64,000 bases of DNA from NCBI RefSeq assembly GCF_000237925.1, contig NW_017386110.1, positions 144,110-208,109 of the forward strand, read 5' to 3'. Shown in pieces: positions 1 through 11,522 of the stretch; within the stretch, counting starts at the first letter, position 1, and every line of letters begins with the position of its first letter. The DNA comes from Schistosoma mansoni (taxonomy: Eukaryota > Platyhelminthes > Trematoda > Strigeidida > Schistosomatidae). Position numbers and translations under genes: made by a program. Under the pieces are notes generated by a model. It did not search any database and was not told where the DNA came from. It saw nothing but the letters and a program-made list of their open reading frames with translations.

Positions 1-1821
1 TGCTGTTAAGACGAGTCAACGACAAAAAAGTGCCGAAAGTTATAAATATCACACAAAAATTCCTAAACCTTCAACGAAATGTTGGTACTGCGGCGCGTGG
101 CACTTGTCAAGATTTTGCAGATTTAAAAATCATAGATGCACGGTGTGCAATAAACTTGGTCATAAAGAATCAGTTTGCTGGACTAGAGAAAATTTGAGAT
201 CAAAGCCGACGAAGCGTCCTCACCAGTTTCAAAACAAATATATTAACAGTATATATTCTACACGAGCTCTAAGTATGGCAGATAAAAGAAGGTATGTGGA
301 ATTAGTGGTTAATGGTGTTCATGTCCGATTACAATTGGATACAGCGTCAGATATCACATTAATCTCTAAACGAACATGGAATTTAATTGGTTGTCCACAA
401 GTATTACCTACTGAGCATACTGCACGAAATGCATCCGGAGATATATTAAAGCTTGTTGGAATTATAAAATGCTCTGTTGAATTTCGAGATAACTACTTCA
501 CAGGAAATTGCTATTTAACGAACAGGCATGACTTAGACCTTATTGGAATAGATTGGATAGATAAACTAAACCTATGGGATCTTCCATTGAGTGAAATATG
601 CATGACGAAGTGCACAAATAATCCTAGAGATCTACCCATGGTTCATGTAACTAAGAAAGCCGAAGGGGAAGGAGAAATAGAAGATAGAATTCAACGATTT
701 CCACTAAGCTACCGCGCGACCCCCAACCCAGCAACAAATCAAGAAAGCCCGGCAGAAGTAATTTTTGGGAGAAAGATTAGAATACCTATGGAACAAATAA
801 AGCCAAAGCCTGAAATCAGTCTCCGCAAGAATAAACGAATGGAACGGCAGTTCAACAAAAGGCATGGTGCCTTACCCAGAAGGTTTAATGTGGGACAAGC
901 AGTAATGGCAAGAGATTTCCAGGGAGTAAAGCCAACCTGGAAATTTGGCATCATAGTCCGAAGAAAAGGGAAAGTTATTTATGAAGTGAAAGTTGGACAA
1001 AAGATATGGGTACGACATGCAAACCAGATACAGCCGACCAGACAGGAGTGGGAGATAGAAAGTGATAGAAAGCATGATATACCATTAAATATATTAACCG
1101 AGTCGGATAATGAAATTAAAAAGGACCCGAATAAAAAGATGTGTACAACACTCCCAAGGCGGTCGCAGCGCATCAGACGGAAACCTAATCGTATAAAAAT
1201 AAATCCCAAGGATCGCTATTATCCATGATGCTTCAAAAAAGGGGAGGTGTTATATACTAGGAAAAAGTAAGTACTGATAACTTACGGGACCTCTTATTAC
1301 ACTATTATTCTATTTATATTCCTATGGTATAACTATTCGGTAACTGGATTATCTATGTCTATATTCATCTTATTATTAGCTTCATTTTGACCTATTGATT
1401 ATTATTATATGATTTATTGTTCCTAAATTATACTCGGTTTATTGAGTACTGTCTCCCACGCTTCCAGCCACGTTTGGCTTGATTTTGTACAAATATTATT
1501 TTCTATTTTATGGTATGATGTGGCCTGTCTGTCTGATATATAAACAAAGTATGCTTGAAATAAACGATTCGTATTGCCGAGGCTGATATTGGTGTTTTGG
1601 ACTCAAGTGGACGGGTTGGGCGGATAAGGACCAATAAGGACGCTAGGTTACCCATATAAATCGAACGTCATTGTCACAGTGTGAAGGTCGTAGAGGTCGT
1701 ATTCTATTGGTGGATAATTTACGCGAATTACGTCCTTGTTAAATTCGTAAGGTCATAACGAATCAGCGACGACCTTGATCAAGTCATAACAATTGGCTAC
1801 AGGCTAGGTCAAATCATAACA
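1..1821 (+). mobile_element. Gypsy/Ty3-type LTR retrotransposon fossil, right-hand part
   Basis: An open stretch at 104-1228 reads as parts of a Ty3/Gypsy polyprotein. First comes a CCHC zinc knuckle (C-x2-C-x4-H-x4-C near residues 12-25), then a retropepsin-like segment with the Asp-Thr-Ala signature near residue 79, then a segment like the end of an integrase (an SPAE..FGR motif and a basic tail). A purine-rich tract at 1236-1247 is followed by the right-hand LTR. The left end lies outside the window. The element is incomplete and broken, and is treated here as a fossil. The domain order fits known schistosome Gypsy families, but I cannot name the family. Its intact-looking LTR suggests moderate rather than great age. 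Confidence 0.8.
1248..1821 (+). repeat. 3' LTR of the Gypsy-type fossil
   Basis: The LTR starts with TGTTATA directly after the purine tract and ends at one of two TAACA motifs, near 1791 or 1821, so its right border is uncertain. A stretch near 1537-1640 (a TATATAAAC box, then GTATGCTTG and a 'gaggctgatattggtgtt' block) matches the related solo LTR at 5517-6021. The two LTRs therefore belong to related families. Confidence 0.65.
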
Positions 1822-2762
1822 ACCGGGACTATACGAACTCCGAAAATTCCTTGGAGAAGAACATATCCCTATGTCCCACACGTGATATGAATAACTCTCT
1901 GTATCATTTGTTTGCTAAATGATTTGCTGATATTTTACAACCAGTCAGAAATCACATCAACAGATACAACTCTCATGATTCGTTTGATTTTGATATTTGG
2001 AGTCTCGAATCACTTTATGATGAGCAAACCATTCAGCTCAGAGAAACAAATTCCACCAGAATGGTTCACCTGAGCTACAAATCTTTTCTATCCTATAGAC
2101 ATATTTACCACTACTACTATACATATGAATGTATAGTAGTATATTAGTAAATGATTTCGTGGGAAAGGAAATTCTTTTCGCTCAATCCTCTTTATGTTTA
2201 TGCAATAACAATGAGTTGTTTTAAGAAACCATATATTTAATAGTCAGTAGTCTATGCCTGTTTGTGCACGCTGAACGACCAATCATATTTCAATTCCACA
2301 ACTACACATCAATGAAATACCGTGTGGTTCATATTTGGTTCTCAATCATTTGTCGCATATTGAGTGTCTGAGGCGCTTGATATGGTACTGTGATCCATTT
2401 GACTGGTGTATCACACACGTGTCTATTCTATTATCAATTTGTCAAGTTCAACTGGTCAATTGTTCTATTACTTGATATCAAATAAAGGACCGAAAAAAAT
2501 TACTTGTTTCTGTTAGATCATTATGTACAATTATCTCATGGAACATTCAAATCTGGAAAGCCTAAAAGTGTACTTCTGGATGTTACCAATTATTCATTCT
2601 TCAAGTAATATGATTATGTAAACGGTTTTAGACTAGTTGATAAGGATTTCATTTGGAATCAGAAAATTAATTCAATTCTTTTTAAATGCTCCAACTAAAT
2701 TTTGAGTGGGTTAAACTAAATAATATTGTTTTCACAATTTGTCTTGAAACAAAGAAACTTAC
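1822..2762. other. No gene seen; one strong hairpin
   Basis: I recognise no coding exon or known repeat here. The only clear structure is a 13-bp perfect inverted repeat with a 4-base loop at 2112-2141. It probably lies in an intron or 3' flank of the minus-strand gene. Confidence 0.4.
2112..2141. repeat. 13-bp perfect hairpin, 4-base loop
   Basis: The left arm tactactatacat (2112-2124) pairs with atgtatagtagta (2129-2141) around the loop atga. No function is suggested by its context. Confidence 0.6.
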
Positions 2763-2952
2763 TGTGAACTGAACTGATTTAGTTACCGGGTTTAAAGGAG
2801 TTTTCAATGTTACATTATCTATGTTCCCTGTTTGATTAACTACATTGATTGATTTTATTTGTGGACTAAGATAGAAAATTATCGATTGTCTTTCACACTC
2901 CAACCCGGTACCATTCATCATTTGAACGACTGTCTGAAGGTACACCACATCT
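2763..2952 (-). CDS. Exon of modular extracellular protein (lowest exon seen)
   Basis: The acceptor is ...tactcag before 2952 and the donor is ACA|GTAAGT at 2762, leaving a 190-bp open exon (1 + 63 codons). Its entry phase matches the exit phase of the exon at 6164-6359. It encodes about 63 residues with three N-x-S/T sites, one Cys, and an ending ...PVTKSVQFT. That ending resembles the ...PVARTLRVT end of the exon at 19397-19513, so the protein seems built from repeating modules. No catalytic motif is visible. The gene continues to the left outside the window or into sequence I cannot read as coding. Confidence 0.6.
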
Positions 2953-3690
2953 CTGAGTATAGGATTCAATAAAAAATGTGAAATATGTAGAGCGTTATTA
3001 TAGATCAGTAACATGGTTGGAATTCTGATGATTGAATTCAAATAATCGTTGGATTATCTATCAATTTAATTGATATTTGGTTTTACAAGCTTTCCAATTT
3101 AGTTCGATAGGATTAACCAATTACCATTAGCAGAGAAATAGCAAGAATATTTATAAATTTGCATCTACTTAGATTTCAGTATTTAGGCATTTTTAGTACA
3201 GTGTATAGCTCGAAAAGGGTGAAATTATTAGAGTTGTTCGCAATAATACGATTTTTTTATTCATAACTTAATCATACAATGTTCGATATCGTCAGAAATC
3301 TTGTAAACAGTATAATGAACAATTCACTTAGTATTGTTTGTTTGAATCTTCCCATCGATGTGTTAGGACTGCAACTGGTCAGTCTCTAATTGCCAAATGT
3401 GCATACTGTGCGTATTGCCTCGATATACCTTAATTCACAAGCATGGTAAGCAGAGATGGATAGTGGCTAGCAGTGGAATCCAGGACGCGCGTTTCGTCCT
3501 ATTTGGGACTGGTCAGCTGGATGTACCTGCATCTCAGAGTTGATGTTCACTCTGGGACTCATATGCACATATGCCAATTAGAGACTGACCAGTTGCAGTC
3601 CTAACACATCGATGGGAAGATTCAAACAAACAATACTAAGTGAAATCAAACTTCACCCCATCGCACAAGCAAGTGGCTATCAGGACTAAG

Positions 3691-3744
3691 TGGCCGAGTG
3701 GATAACGCGATGGCGTTTGAAGCGAGGGTACTGGGTTCGAGTCC
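3691..3744 (+). promoter_or_regulatory. tRNA-like Pol III promoter (A and B boxes) of family A repeat
   Basis: TGGCCGAGTGG at 3691-3701 fits the A box and GGTTCGAGTCC at 3734-3744 fits the B box exactly, at tRNA-like spacing. There is no complete tRNA cloverleaf with an acceptor stem, so this is a SINE-type head rather than a tRNA gene. It would drive a transcript running into the ribozyme just downstream. Confidence 0.75.
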
Positions 3745-3768
3745 CAGAGTGAACATAAACTCTGTGAT

Positions 3769-3829
3769 GCAGGTACATCCAGCTGACGAGTCCCAAATAG
3801 GACGAAACGCGCGTCCTGGATTCCACTGC
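3769..3829 (+). ncRNA. Hammerhead ribozyme, all core residues intact (family A)
   Basis: The core elements are all present: CTGACGA at 3783-3789, stem II GTCC (3790-3793) with GGAC (3800-3803) around loop CAAATA, GAAA at 3804-3807, and cleavage triplet GTC at 3813-3815. Stem I pairs ATCCAG (3777-3782) with CTGGAT (3816-3821), with an outer GCAG/CTGC pairing at 3769-3772 and 3826-3829. Stem III is the very short form (two pairs closing a GCGC loop) typical of schistosome satellites. Predicted cleavage is after C3815. This is the only family A copy here in which I see no core change. Confidence 0.9.
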
Positions 3830-3857
3830 TAGCCACTATCCATCTCTGCTTACCAAG

Positions 3858-5511
3858 TACAATGAACATTTTTAAAATTTGAAGAGCATTATTTTTGATG
3901 TCGATGTAAATGACTGGGTAGTTCCACCAGTTAAATGCTTCCCAGATGATTGTTTATTGTGCATCGGAAATACATAATATAGTTGGTTCATCAGAAAACA
4001 TGTTAACATTAGGTCAGTTTGTTGAAATTAAATCGAATTAGGTAACTGTTGGAGGTAACACAGAGAAAAATGTCGGAATTCTACTCTCTTCATTGTTCCG
4101 TTTTTTTTCACTTTTAAGTGAATACGAGTTTAGTTGGTTCGAAGTAATTGAGAATGAATAAAATGCAATAATTGTTTCATGAGAGTTTTGAGAAACAACT
4201 TTAACACCTTCCATGCTCAAATATTATCTTCGACAGATCGATTAATTTAACAAAAGTCAAAATGATTTTGTTGGGAATGTTAGATCCCCAGATCTCAATT
4301 GGTAAATGCCTTATATTTGTAATTCTATTTAAAACAACTTGAATCTCTTGTTTGCGCGCCAGAACCAACCATTTCAACCTTCTTGTCGCATTTTCCACCT
4401 GGGTGGACCTTAAATGTTATTGGTTCGTTGTCTCTTTTAGTATGTTATTTTGTGACATTTCCCAAGGACGTCTTTATGCTGTATATGTACTCTTGAGTTG
4501 TGCTTATTGTTGTTGTTCATGCTTCTTGCTACTTGTGGAATATGTTTCCCTCTTTTGAAGTTGAACTTCTCTCTCTGGTTAGCGAGGCTGTGACTAATCG
4601 GAATAGCTAGCTTATTGGTCATTGTGTCACTGTGTCTTCGTTCCGTTCGAAGATTGGGTGAACTAATAATCTGTTCAAACATAGCGGTTTTGTGCTGAGA
4701 TAAGTGTAAGACACTTCATGTACGATTTACATCGGCTTTTGGATGCTTTTAATAGCAAAACTGACCTACGCTTAATAGCTATAATTTACTTCATAGTCTC
4801 AGGATAAAATATACCTGGTGATTTTCCTGTTCACGAGACTGGCAACAAGTGTTTTAGAAAAAAATTAAATCCCTAGCTTAAGTCATTTTATAGTTATTTG
4901 TCAGTAATTCCTTAAGACACACATTTGAATCATTTTAGCACTAACATTTGATAATCACAGACACTTGTCTGCAATAAAATGTCATGATTTACACCTCAGT
5001 TCAACAGTTACACGTTCCTCATGTTCGATAAATGAAAAGATAGACACTGCTTTGCAAACCAACTTGTTAATAGTCATCTAATGGGATACGAAATGATGTT
5101 GATTGACCTGTAGATTTGAAATATATGACTCCAATAAGTTATATGTACTACAACTCAAAGGCCATATCTGTTTAGTACACCAATTATATGATTTAACAGT
5201 GTCTTATCTGATGGATGTTTAAACGAGTTGTGTGTCTGGTCTTAAGGTGTTATGAGATACGCTTTCAATGAAATTTAACAGCGAGATTATTAACATTGAA
5301 GGTTACTCATTAGTAACGAGGTTTGTAACTATTTTAAGAAATAAATAATACTAATTTATTTGGTAACTTGAATATGGATATGATAATCATTCAAACCATC
5401 TTATTGCTTGGTGGATAACAGAAAATTCTTCAAACTCTTGGTTGAAGACCAAAGTTTGTACTCTTCATGTGAATAGCCATCAGCGTATTGGTTGATATGA
5501 AACATTATTAT
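3858..5511. other. Intronic stretch, no recognised gene
   Basis: I see no exon with convincing splice sites. Short open frames on both strands at 4200-4680 overlap each other and look like part of an unclassified dispersed repeat, but I cannot name it. Confidence 0.35.
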
Positions 5512-5516
5512 GTGCA

Positions 5517-6021
5517 TGTTATATCCCCTGGCAAATTATGAATCATAAATCTGAGGTCTATTTATGGACAAATGTAATACGCCTATTCCTATTGGATAGT
5601 TGTTAAATAAGTGACCTAAATCTGAGGTCTATTTATGGACAAATATAATACGCCTATTCCTATTGGATAGTTGTTAAATAAGTGACCTAATCGTTTCCGT
5701 GTTCCTCTTATCATAACCTTTACTTTGACCTTGGAACTATTATTATTGATTACTTTCCCCCTAGCTATAGCCACATTGGCCAATTACTGTACAAATGTTA
5801 TTTTTCTATTTTTGGTATATTTTGGTCTGTTTGGTTAGTATATATTAACCCAGTATGCTTGTGAATAATGATTCATATTGCTGAGGCTGTTATTTGTGTT
5901 CTGGACTTAACGGGCTGGGCTAGGCAGATAGGAAGGACCGAATAGCACCCAATACTGTTCGTACGTATTTTCTGTATCATTGCACGTTCATATATATTAA
6001 CGAGTGTAATACGTTATAACA
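5517..6021 (+). mobile_element. Solo LTR of a Gypsy-type element
   Basis: The 505-bp block starts TGTTATA and ends TATAACA, a 7-bp terminal inverted repeat. It is flanked on both sides by GTGCA (5512-5516 and 6022-6026), the 5-bp target duplication expected of LTR elements. No internal region is present. It shares a segment with the LTR at 1248-1821. Within it, a 71-bp unit occurs twice in tandem (5546-5616 and 5617-5687, one mismatch seen). Confidence 0.88.
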
Positions 6022-6163
6022 GTGCATTTGGACACTATCTGATCAATATAACGATTATTTTATGTGAAATTCATATTCAAGTGAAAAATGAATTCGCGTT
6101 AGAAGTGAATCAATTATTCCATGATATAAATATATAGTGAAGGTTAAAACGATTCAAACATAC

Positions 6164-6359
6164 CTATCAGGATAATCACTGAATGTGAACGATGACAATT
6201 GAGATAGTACAACCTGAATTGATGGTTTTTCTGACCCAGTTCTCACACAATATACAAATATTCTGGTAATATTAGTGACAGCATTGAATTGACCAGTGAT
6301 TTGCAACGGCCAAACAGTTCCGTTTTCCACCATTTTACTATCACTCAACTGGATATCCA
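6164..6359 (-). CDS. Exon of modular extracellular protein
   Basis: The acceptor TTTCAG lies before 6359 and the donor AG|GTATGT at 6163. The 196-bp exon is 2 + 64 codons + 2. Its entry phase fits the exon at 7934-8228 and its exit phase fits the exon at 2763-2952, so the three form a consistent run. It encodes alternating hydrophobic, beta-strand-like residues with two N-x-T sites and one Cys. The spacing of hydrophobic residues resembles the exon at 41753-42076, which suggests the same module type. Function is unknown. Confidence 0.6.
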
Positions 6360-7933
6360 CTGAAATACTGAGAGTGTTTCGCATTGTGAGTACACTTACC
6401 GTACCCAAAAATGTCGATAATGTTTATTAGATAGTGCATTGAAGAAGACCATGAACCATTTATTCACTCTGGATCAACACCTAGTGTTCTAAATATCAGG
6501 ACTAAATTTGTTAGGCGCTAACCGAAAACAACAAAATTCAAGATGATACTGTCAAATAATTAGTCAAGTAGTTCGTTACAAAATATTGGAAAATGGTGAC
6601 AAACAATAAATCAATTTATTTCATTCCAGTACACATAATGGCAATGATTTTGTTTGCATTTTCATGAAATATCTTAGTTACTCTTCGCTAATAATCTTCG
6701 TTATAGAGTATTTTCATTGTCTACACAGAGAGAATTTCATCCCACTGTCATCGTTGCTGTAATGTAAAGCTGAGCCATGTAGTGTAACTCGATTATTTTC
6801 AGCTGAGATGACTGTTTGTCACACAAACATTCCTCAAGATTTGAGCCATATCCATGAATGTTTAACAACATTCTTCTGGTTGGAGAGAAATCAAAAGACA
6901 GTATTCAGTTTACTGCTCATCTGGTGTTTATTAGTTAAAACATGTATAAAGCCAGATTATATTTTGCTATGAGTTAGGCTACCAAAACTGACAGGATGAA
7001 ATGAAGATCAGATTTTCAAGGAAACAGTGAGCTAATGTTAGTGTTTTTTTGTCAAATTTATTCCAAAATACTTCAACGTATTCCACAGTCCTTATTCATA
7101 TGTTTCAACTATATTTTTAGAGATATTTTGTTGCCTAACTTTGATCTTGTACTAGTGTGGTGTGTGCTACTTATGTCTGTCGATAGATAAGTCTTATGTG
7201 ACACCAATCAGAAGTGGAATGGCTGTCAGTCGAAAGTTGAGAAGATCGAATTGAATAGAATGGGAACGTATATAGAGAGTAACTGTAATAGCAGTCACGG
7301 AAGGATGGAGTTCGTTCACTGCACTATTAATACTCTATTCTACTTAAATTTTAGACTTTCGTTGTGTAAAATTCCTCTGAGATTCATTGTGAACAAATTG
7401 GACCAGAGCGAATAGCAGCCGATTATTTAGGATATAAAAATATTTCATTAACATCACAAATATGCATGAATATGGAGAATAAAATAAATTGCACTAAGGT
7501 AATCATGCATCGAACTAAATTTGTGTCTGCTATATTTGACAAGTTCAATACAAACATTGTATGGAAATGAGATTCAATTGTAGTGACCTGCTTTTCTCGA
7601 CGAGAGCGCGATCGGTATAATGGAAACAATTGTTATTATAACTAATTGTACCAGTGGTTGTTTTACTGTACTGGCTGTTGTTTAACTGTATCAAAATCAC
7701 TCTTAGTTCCGTGTCCATCTTGTCCGTTCGAACTTTCTTACGCTCTGAACTTATTACCATCTAAAGTAATATTGTGATAAAATAATTTAACTGCAAAATA
7801 AAATGCATATACACTACCTGTTAAGAATGAGCATATCTAGAAATTATCTTGCTCAAATTGACGAGTGTGTAACTTAAGATATTTCATAGAGTCAGAAATA
7901 AACTGATCAACTATAATTTCTCATTAATCTCAC
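6360..7933. other. Intron, nothing certain
   Basis: No exon passes the splice and frame test. About 7140-7420 has the look of a degraded dispersed repeat, but I cannot classify it. Short frames at 7423-7760 are AT-rich and unsupported. Confidence 0.35.
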
Positions 7934-8228
7934 CAATGTTAGTGATGTTTTCCAAGTAAACTACCAACTGATCAGTTTGATTGGTTGGATAAGTTGACAA
8001 ATAATTAGATGAGTAAGCAGTTGTTGTGTAAAATAAGTTAGAACCCAAATTTATTTTAAAATCTGCAATTGCTATTATACTTTCATTAGTACTGTTGCTT
8101 CCAGTTCCATTGATTCGTACTGTAGATTTCAGATAGGTGGAATTCAATGGGAATATATATTTGATATTGATAGTTGTTCTTTCACCTGGCTGCAGCTTTA
8201 CATTAGGTGGACTTACTTCAATCATAAT
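7934..8228 (-). CDS. Exon of modular extracellular protein (copy 1)
   Basis: The acceptor tttcag lies before 8228 and the donor ATTG|GTGAGA at 7933. The exon has 98 codons + 1 and enters in phase 0, as the exon at 10059-10220 exits. It opens with a proline-rich strand (EVSPPNVKLQPGERTTINIK) and carries several N-x-S/T sites, reading like the start of an immunoglobulin-like or DUF11-like beta sandwich. That fold is inferred from pattern only. The counterpart in copy 2 (42544-42761) is identical in protein as far as the N run allows. The copy 1/copy 2 match begins inside this exon at 8011. Confidence 0.7.
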
Positions 8229-10058
8229 CTGAAACGAAATATTCTAAGCTTTAATTTGAAAAACAAACAAACTGGTTGGCTATTATTTAAGGTACAAATG
8301 TTGCTTGTAGTGAAAAAGACACTTTCAAAATGACGACTCTTTGTCTAATGTTCTTTACAGAAGTTTTAAAGAAACACTGTGTTTAACTACATTTCGGTTG
8401 AAATACAGTAGTGCAACTGCAAAACTGGTATAATTAGACAAGTGATGATCTCGAGAATGTATAAAGCCTAAATAAATACAATTCATGTACATATTCAGAG
8501 GTAGAGATATATACCCAGATGTAGACAAGCTTGGAATGAACGTTTTTAGTGCAGAATCCACTGATCACAGGTTTCCACCCGTTGCATCTGATATCAGATA
8601 CAAATATGAAGTATTATGAGATTTTTCTGGTTTGTTCAATATCTCAACCTAGGTTTGTGCATAGACATTTAATTTCAAATATTACCAATGTATATAAGAC
8701 GAATAAGTGTAAATTACAATCCGAGTCTATTTTCTGACACTGAGGATTTTTGACCTTAACCTTCAACCAACTAATATAGTTTAAAAGCATTCTTGATCAT
8801 TCTCAGTGATGGTTTGTCGAGAACTCTCATAGTACTTTATCCTTTTTATGTTGAAAAGCGTTTTTGGCTGCTTTGCTTATGTTTTGGGTAATAGAGAAGT
8901 AATATATGTTTTCTTTACCCAGTCGATAATATTTTGCCTGTTATTATGGGCTTCATTCCTATTTTATTGTTTAACATGATATACAATAATTAGTCTATAC
9001 TTCATGGTCTGTCTTATCTTCAAATAGTTTGTTAATATAGAACTATCATTCATAAGTTTTATTTAATGGATGATCTTACAAATTCTATGCATCTGTTTGT
9101 TATGTAGTATAAATTCCATCTTAGATGGTCGTAAAATATCACTGGAAACTTCGTTATATCAAATAGCTTAGTGGAATTGAATCTTCGCGACGACCATTTA
9201 TAATTGCTTATCTGCAAAATAGTCTCTGAAAAATTAGTCTAATGCACAGTAAAATACAAGCGATTTGTCATTTTGAGTAATTGGAATAACCTAAATAAAG
9301 ATTGAAATAAACACATGTTCTCTGTTCATTTCGAGTATGAATAATAAACAGAAAACTGAACAATATTGTTTTCAACTGGTTCGTTATCAGCATTGCAGGA
9401 ACATCTGCTATGCATTTGGAAAATTCAGAATTATGTGTGTGATGGCTTTAATCTATCTTGACGTTCTCTTCGTTCCTTATTTCATGATCATCCGCTTCAT
9501 TTCTATCTTCACTACAGACCCTTGATTTCTTCTGTTTCTATGATCCTACTAGTTATAGTTCATCTCAATTTCAGCGTTTTAACTTATCACGCTGAGCTTT
9601 CCCTTTCCAATGGTGGTTTCTTCATCTACCTTCATGATGAATATTCGAGGTCTCAACAACAATATTATTAGTAATTTCCTCAGTAAAAAGCAGGTTTATA
9701 AACCTTTATTAAACCACCTCAGTGTTACCACGTTCGGCAAAATTTCATTATCACTAATATTGTAATCATTATCATTTTGAAAAATAAGTATACGTTTGCG
9801 ATTGTACGGCATTGAAAATGAATTCGCCGAAAACAGGACCTTTCTCTGAACTAATGCTTCTTACATCATAGTTACCATTATTGGATTTGCAAAACTACGA
9901 TTTTATTTTATTGAATTACCTGTGGATTTGACTTCAATTTAGGTAATAATTTTACGTAAATTATAACTAAATCATAACTGTGTAGTACAAATAGAAATAA
10001 GAAAATGTTTGAGTAATGACAAGAAGTTAAAATTGTTGTTAAATCATTCGTAGCTTAC
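8229..10058. other. Intron with remnant of a Penelope-like tail
   Basis: There is no exon. At about 9385-9535 a plus-strand frame matches the end of the Penelope-like remnant at 43925-44510 of copy 2. Copy 1 lacks about 430 bp of that remnant at the junction near 9388. The rest is unremarkable AT-rich intron. Confidence 0.45.
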
Positions 10059-10220
10059 ATCAGTGTATATTGGGAAACTTGGTATTACATTAAATGTCAT
10101 ACTCGGGACGGTGAAATTTTTTGTACTCCCACTGAGATTAACAAATATGGGGAAAACATAGTTTGTTGTCGCTGTCACATTGCAATCTCCCATTAGATAA
10201 GCAGTATATTTGAATTGTAT
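10059..10220 (-). CDS. Exon of modular extracellular protein (copy 1)
   Basis: The acceptor tgtttag lies before 10220 and the donor GAT|GTAAGC at 10058. The 162-bp exon is exactly 54 codons, phase 0 in and out, and fits the next exon at 8228. It encodes a hydrophobic/polar beta pattern with one Cys and three N-x-S/T sites. The copy 2 exon at 45036-45197 has the same borders and differs in the segment reading PIFVNL here and PISVNL there. Function is unknown. Confidence 0.65.
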
Positions 10221-10279
10221 CTAAACAATACAAATGAATGACAATGTTATGATGTAAGAAAATAAAGAAAACCGGAAAA

Positions 10280-10635
10280 ATGGTTGATAACAATATTTTC
10301 ATAGTTGAAATCATGAGTCAATTGGAGCTAAACCACCATGGAAACATGGGAGCACTGGAAGGCCGTTTCGTCCTATTATGGGACTCCTCAGCAGTGCGCA
10401 TCCACGATCCCGCACTCGCCAATCTCGAACCCAGGACCTACCAATCTGGAGCCAGAACCCTTAACCGATAGACCACTGAGTTGGCCGGCATCCAACGGTG
10501 TTAATGTCTAACTTCAACTGATCCACGATTTTGAGCGACCGTTCACCAAATGTCTTCAGTGAGTTGATATCTCTACAACAGATTTGGTAGAACTCCACTG
10601 GCCACTGCTTCCCACTAGAACAACAATATTGTATT
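10280..10635 (-). repeat. Family B hammerhead repeat (copy 1)
   Basis: On the minus strand it reads a tRNA-like head (a GGCTCAGTGG-like A box, a GGTTCGAGAT B box), then a hammerhead, then a tail. The ribozyme keeps CTGAGGA, GTCC/GGAC stem II, GAAA and the GCACTG/CAGTGC stem I. Its cleavage triplet is TTC instead of GTC, which also breaks the closing pair of stem III, so it is probably inactive. The copy at 45257-45612 keeps GTC. Confidence 0.75.
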
Positions 10636-11116
10636 TATTTCTTATATCATTAACATATCACCGTTGTATTCGAAGAATTATCTTACTACTTAAGAGTCAT
10701 ATCAATAGGCCAAATATCAGGATCAACACCAATTATGTCTTTTCCACTGAAGATCAGTAGGTGAGTTACAATTTCATTCATTACGTGAATGAATAAATAA
10801 ATCCATTTTCCAGAAAACTGTCAGGAAATTAATATGAATATCAACAAATTATAATATAGATCATGAATACATAAGTCAGGCCAGCAATTTGAATTCTAAA
10901 TCTAAAAGTTACCTAAACTTACATCCTGTCACTACCACTCAGTGTTATTGTTATCATAAAAGTAAAATATGTTTTTATTTGTAAATAGCCTTAATACTTA
11001 ACACTTTTTCTACAAAGATACTTGATTTACTTCTTGTCTAATTCCAAGAAAAACCAATAATTACGTTGCGAATTTTGACAGAAATCCTTAAACTATTCAA
11101 AAAACGTGTATCTTAC

Positions 11117-11169
11117 CAGGATAAAGATGTATGACTTGATCGTTATATGTAACAGTTATAGTTACTACA
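11117..11169 (-). CDS. Small exon of modular extracellular protein (copy 1)
   Basis: The acceptor accaag lies before 11169 and the donor CCTG|GTAAGA at 11116. The 53-bp exon is 1 + 17 codons + 1 and encodes VVTITVTYNDQVIHLYP, a typical beta-strand pair. Its entry phase fits the exit of the 37-bp exon at 11486-11522. It is unchanged in copy 2 at 46307-46359. Confidence 0.55.
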
Positions 11170-11485
11170 CTTGGTATCACCAGAAGATAAAATCAGTAAA
11201 AATTACAAACACACTAGGATTTAAGGAATGACTGATGTTTAACCATGTCATTATAGAATGTAATCACCATCAAATACATATGCCTCGTAAGTTTTGCATA
11301 ATTTCGTCATGTGTTTCATGCCTGCAAAATAACTGAGCGCATTCTGATGTTTACTTTATTCGTATTCAGATTGATAGTCATATATCTACCATGGTCTTTG
11401 AACAGTCAAACGCATCACTATTAATCGTCAGTAGAGAAAACGATACTGACATAAATGAAGTTGTCAACACTGGTTAACACTTTAC

Positions 11486-11522
11486 CTTCTGGTGTTCCAT
11501 TGAACGTTGATTCTGGATAACT
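11486..11522 (-). CDS. 37-bp micro-exon (copy 1)
   Basis: The acceptor tgtggcag lies before 11522 and the donor AGAAG|GTAAAG at 11485. Phase is the main support: the exon at 11900-11970 leaves one base, this exon takes two, reads 11 codons and leaves two, and the exon at 11117-11169 takes one. Very short exons are common in schistosome genes. It is identical in copy 2 at 46676-46712. Confidence 0.45.

Larger units (their letters stand above)
3325..3857. repeat. Family A (Sm-alpha-like) hammerhead repeats as an inverted composite
   Basis: The composite has three parts. A minus-oriented unit (tail plus ribozyme) occupies 3326-3561. A plus-oriented tail follows at 3559-3650, then a plus-oriented head plus ribozyme to 3857. 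The tails at about 3331-3398 and 3578-3646 are near-perfect inverted repeats. The plus copy runs tail > tRNA-like head > ribozyme, a circularly permuted or dimer-like order as in tandem satellite copies. Schistosome repeats of this kind are known to encode self-cleaving hammerheads. The minus unit reads CTGACCA where the core needs CTGANGA, so it is probably dead. Confidence 0.85.

Noticed and set aside
3691-3762. tRNA gene (Leu/Ser-like A and B boxes)
   Set aside because: The boxes are perfect but no complete cloverleaf with matching acceptor stem follows, and the same head recurs at 61.96 kb in front of the ribozyme. It is a SINE head.
4200-4682. Overlapping short frames on both strands
   Set aside because: They overlap each other, have no splice support and look like an unclassified repeat.
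5546-5687. CRISPR-like or functional tandem array
   Set aside because: Only two 71-bp units, inside a solo LTR; an ordinary local duplication.
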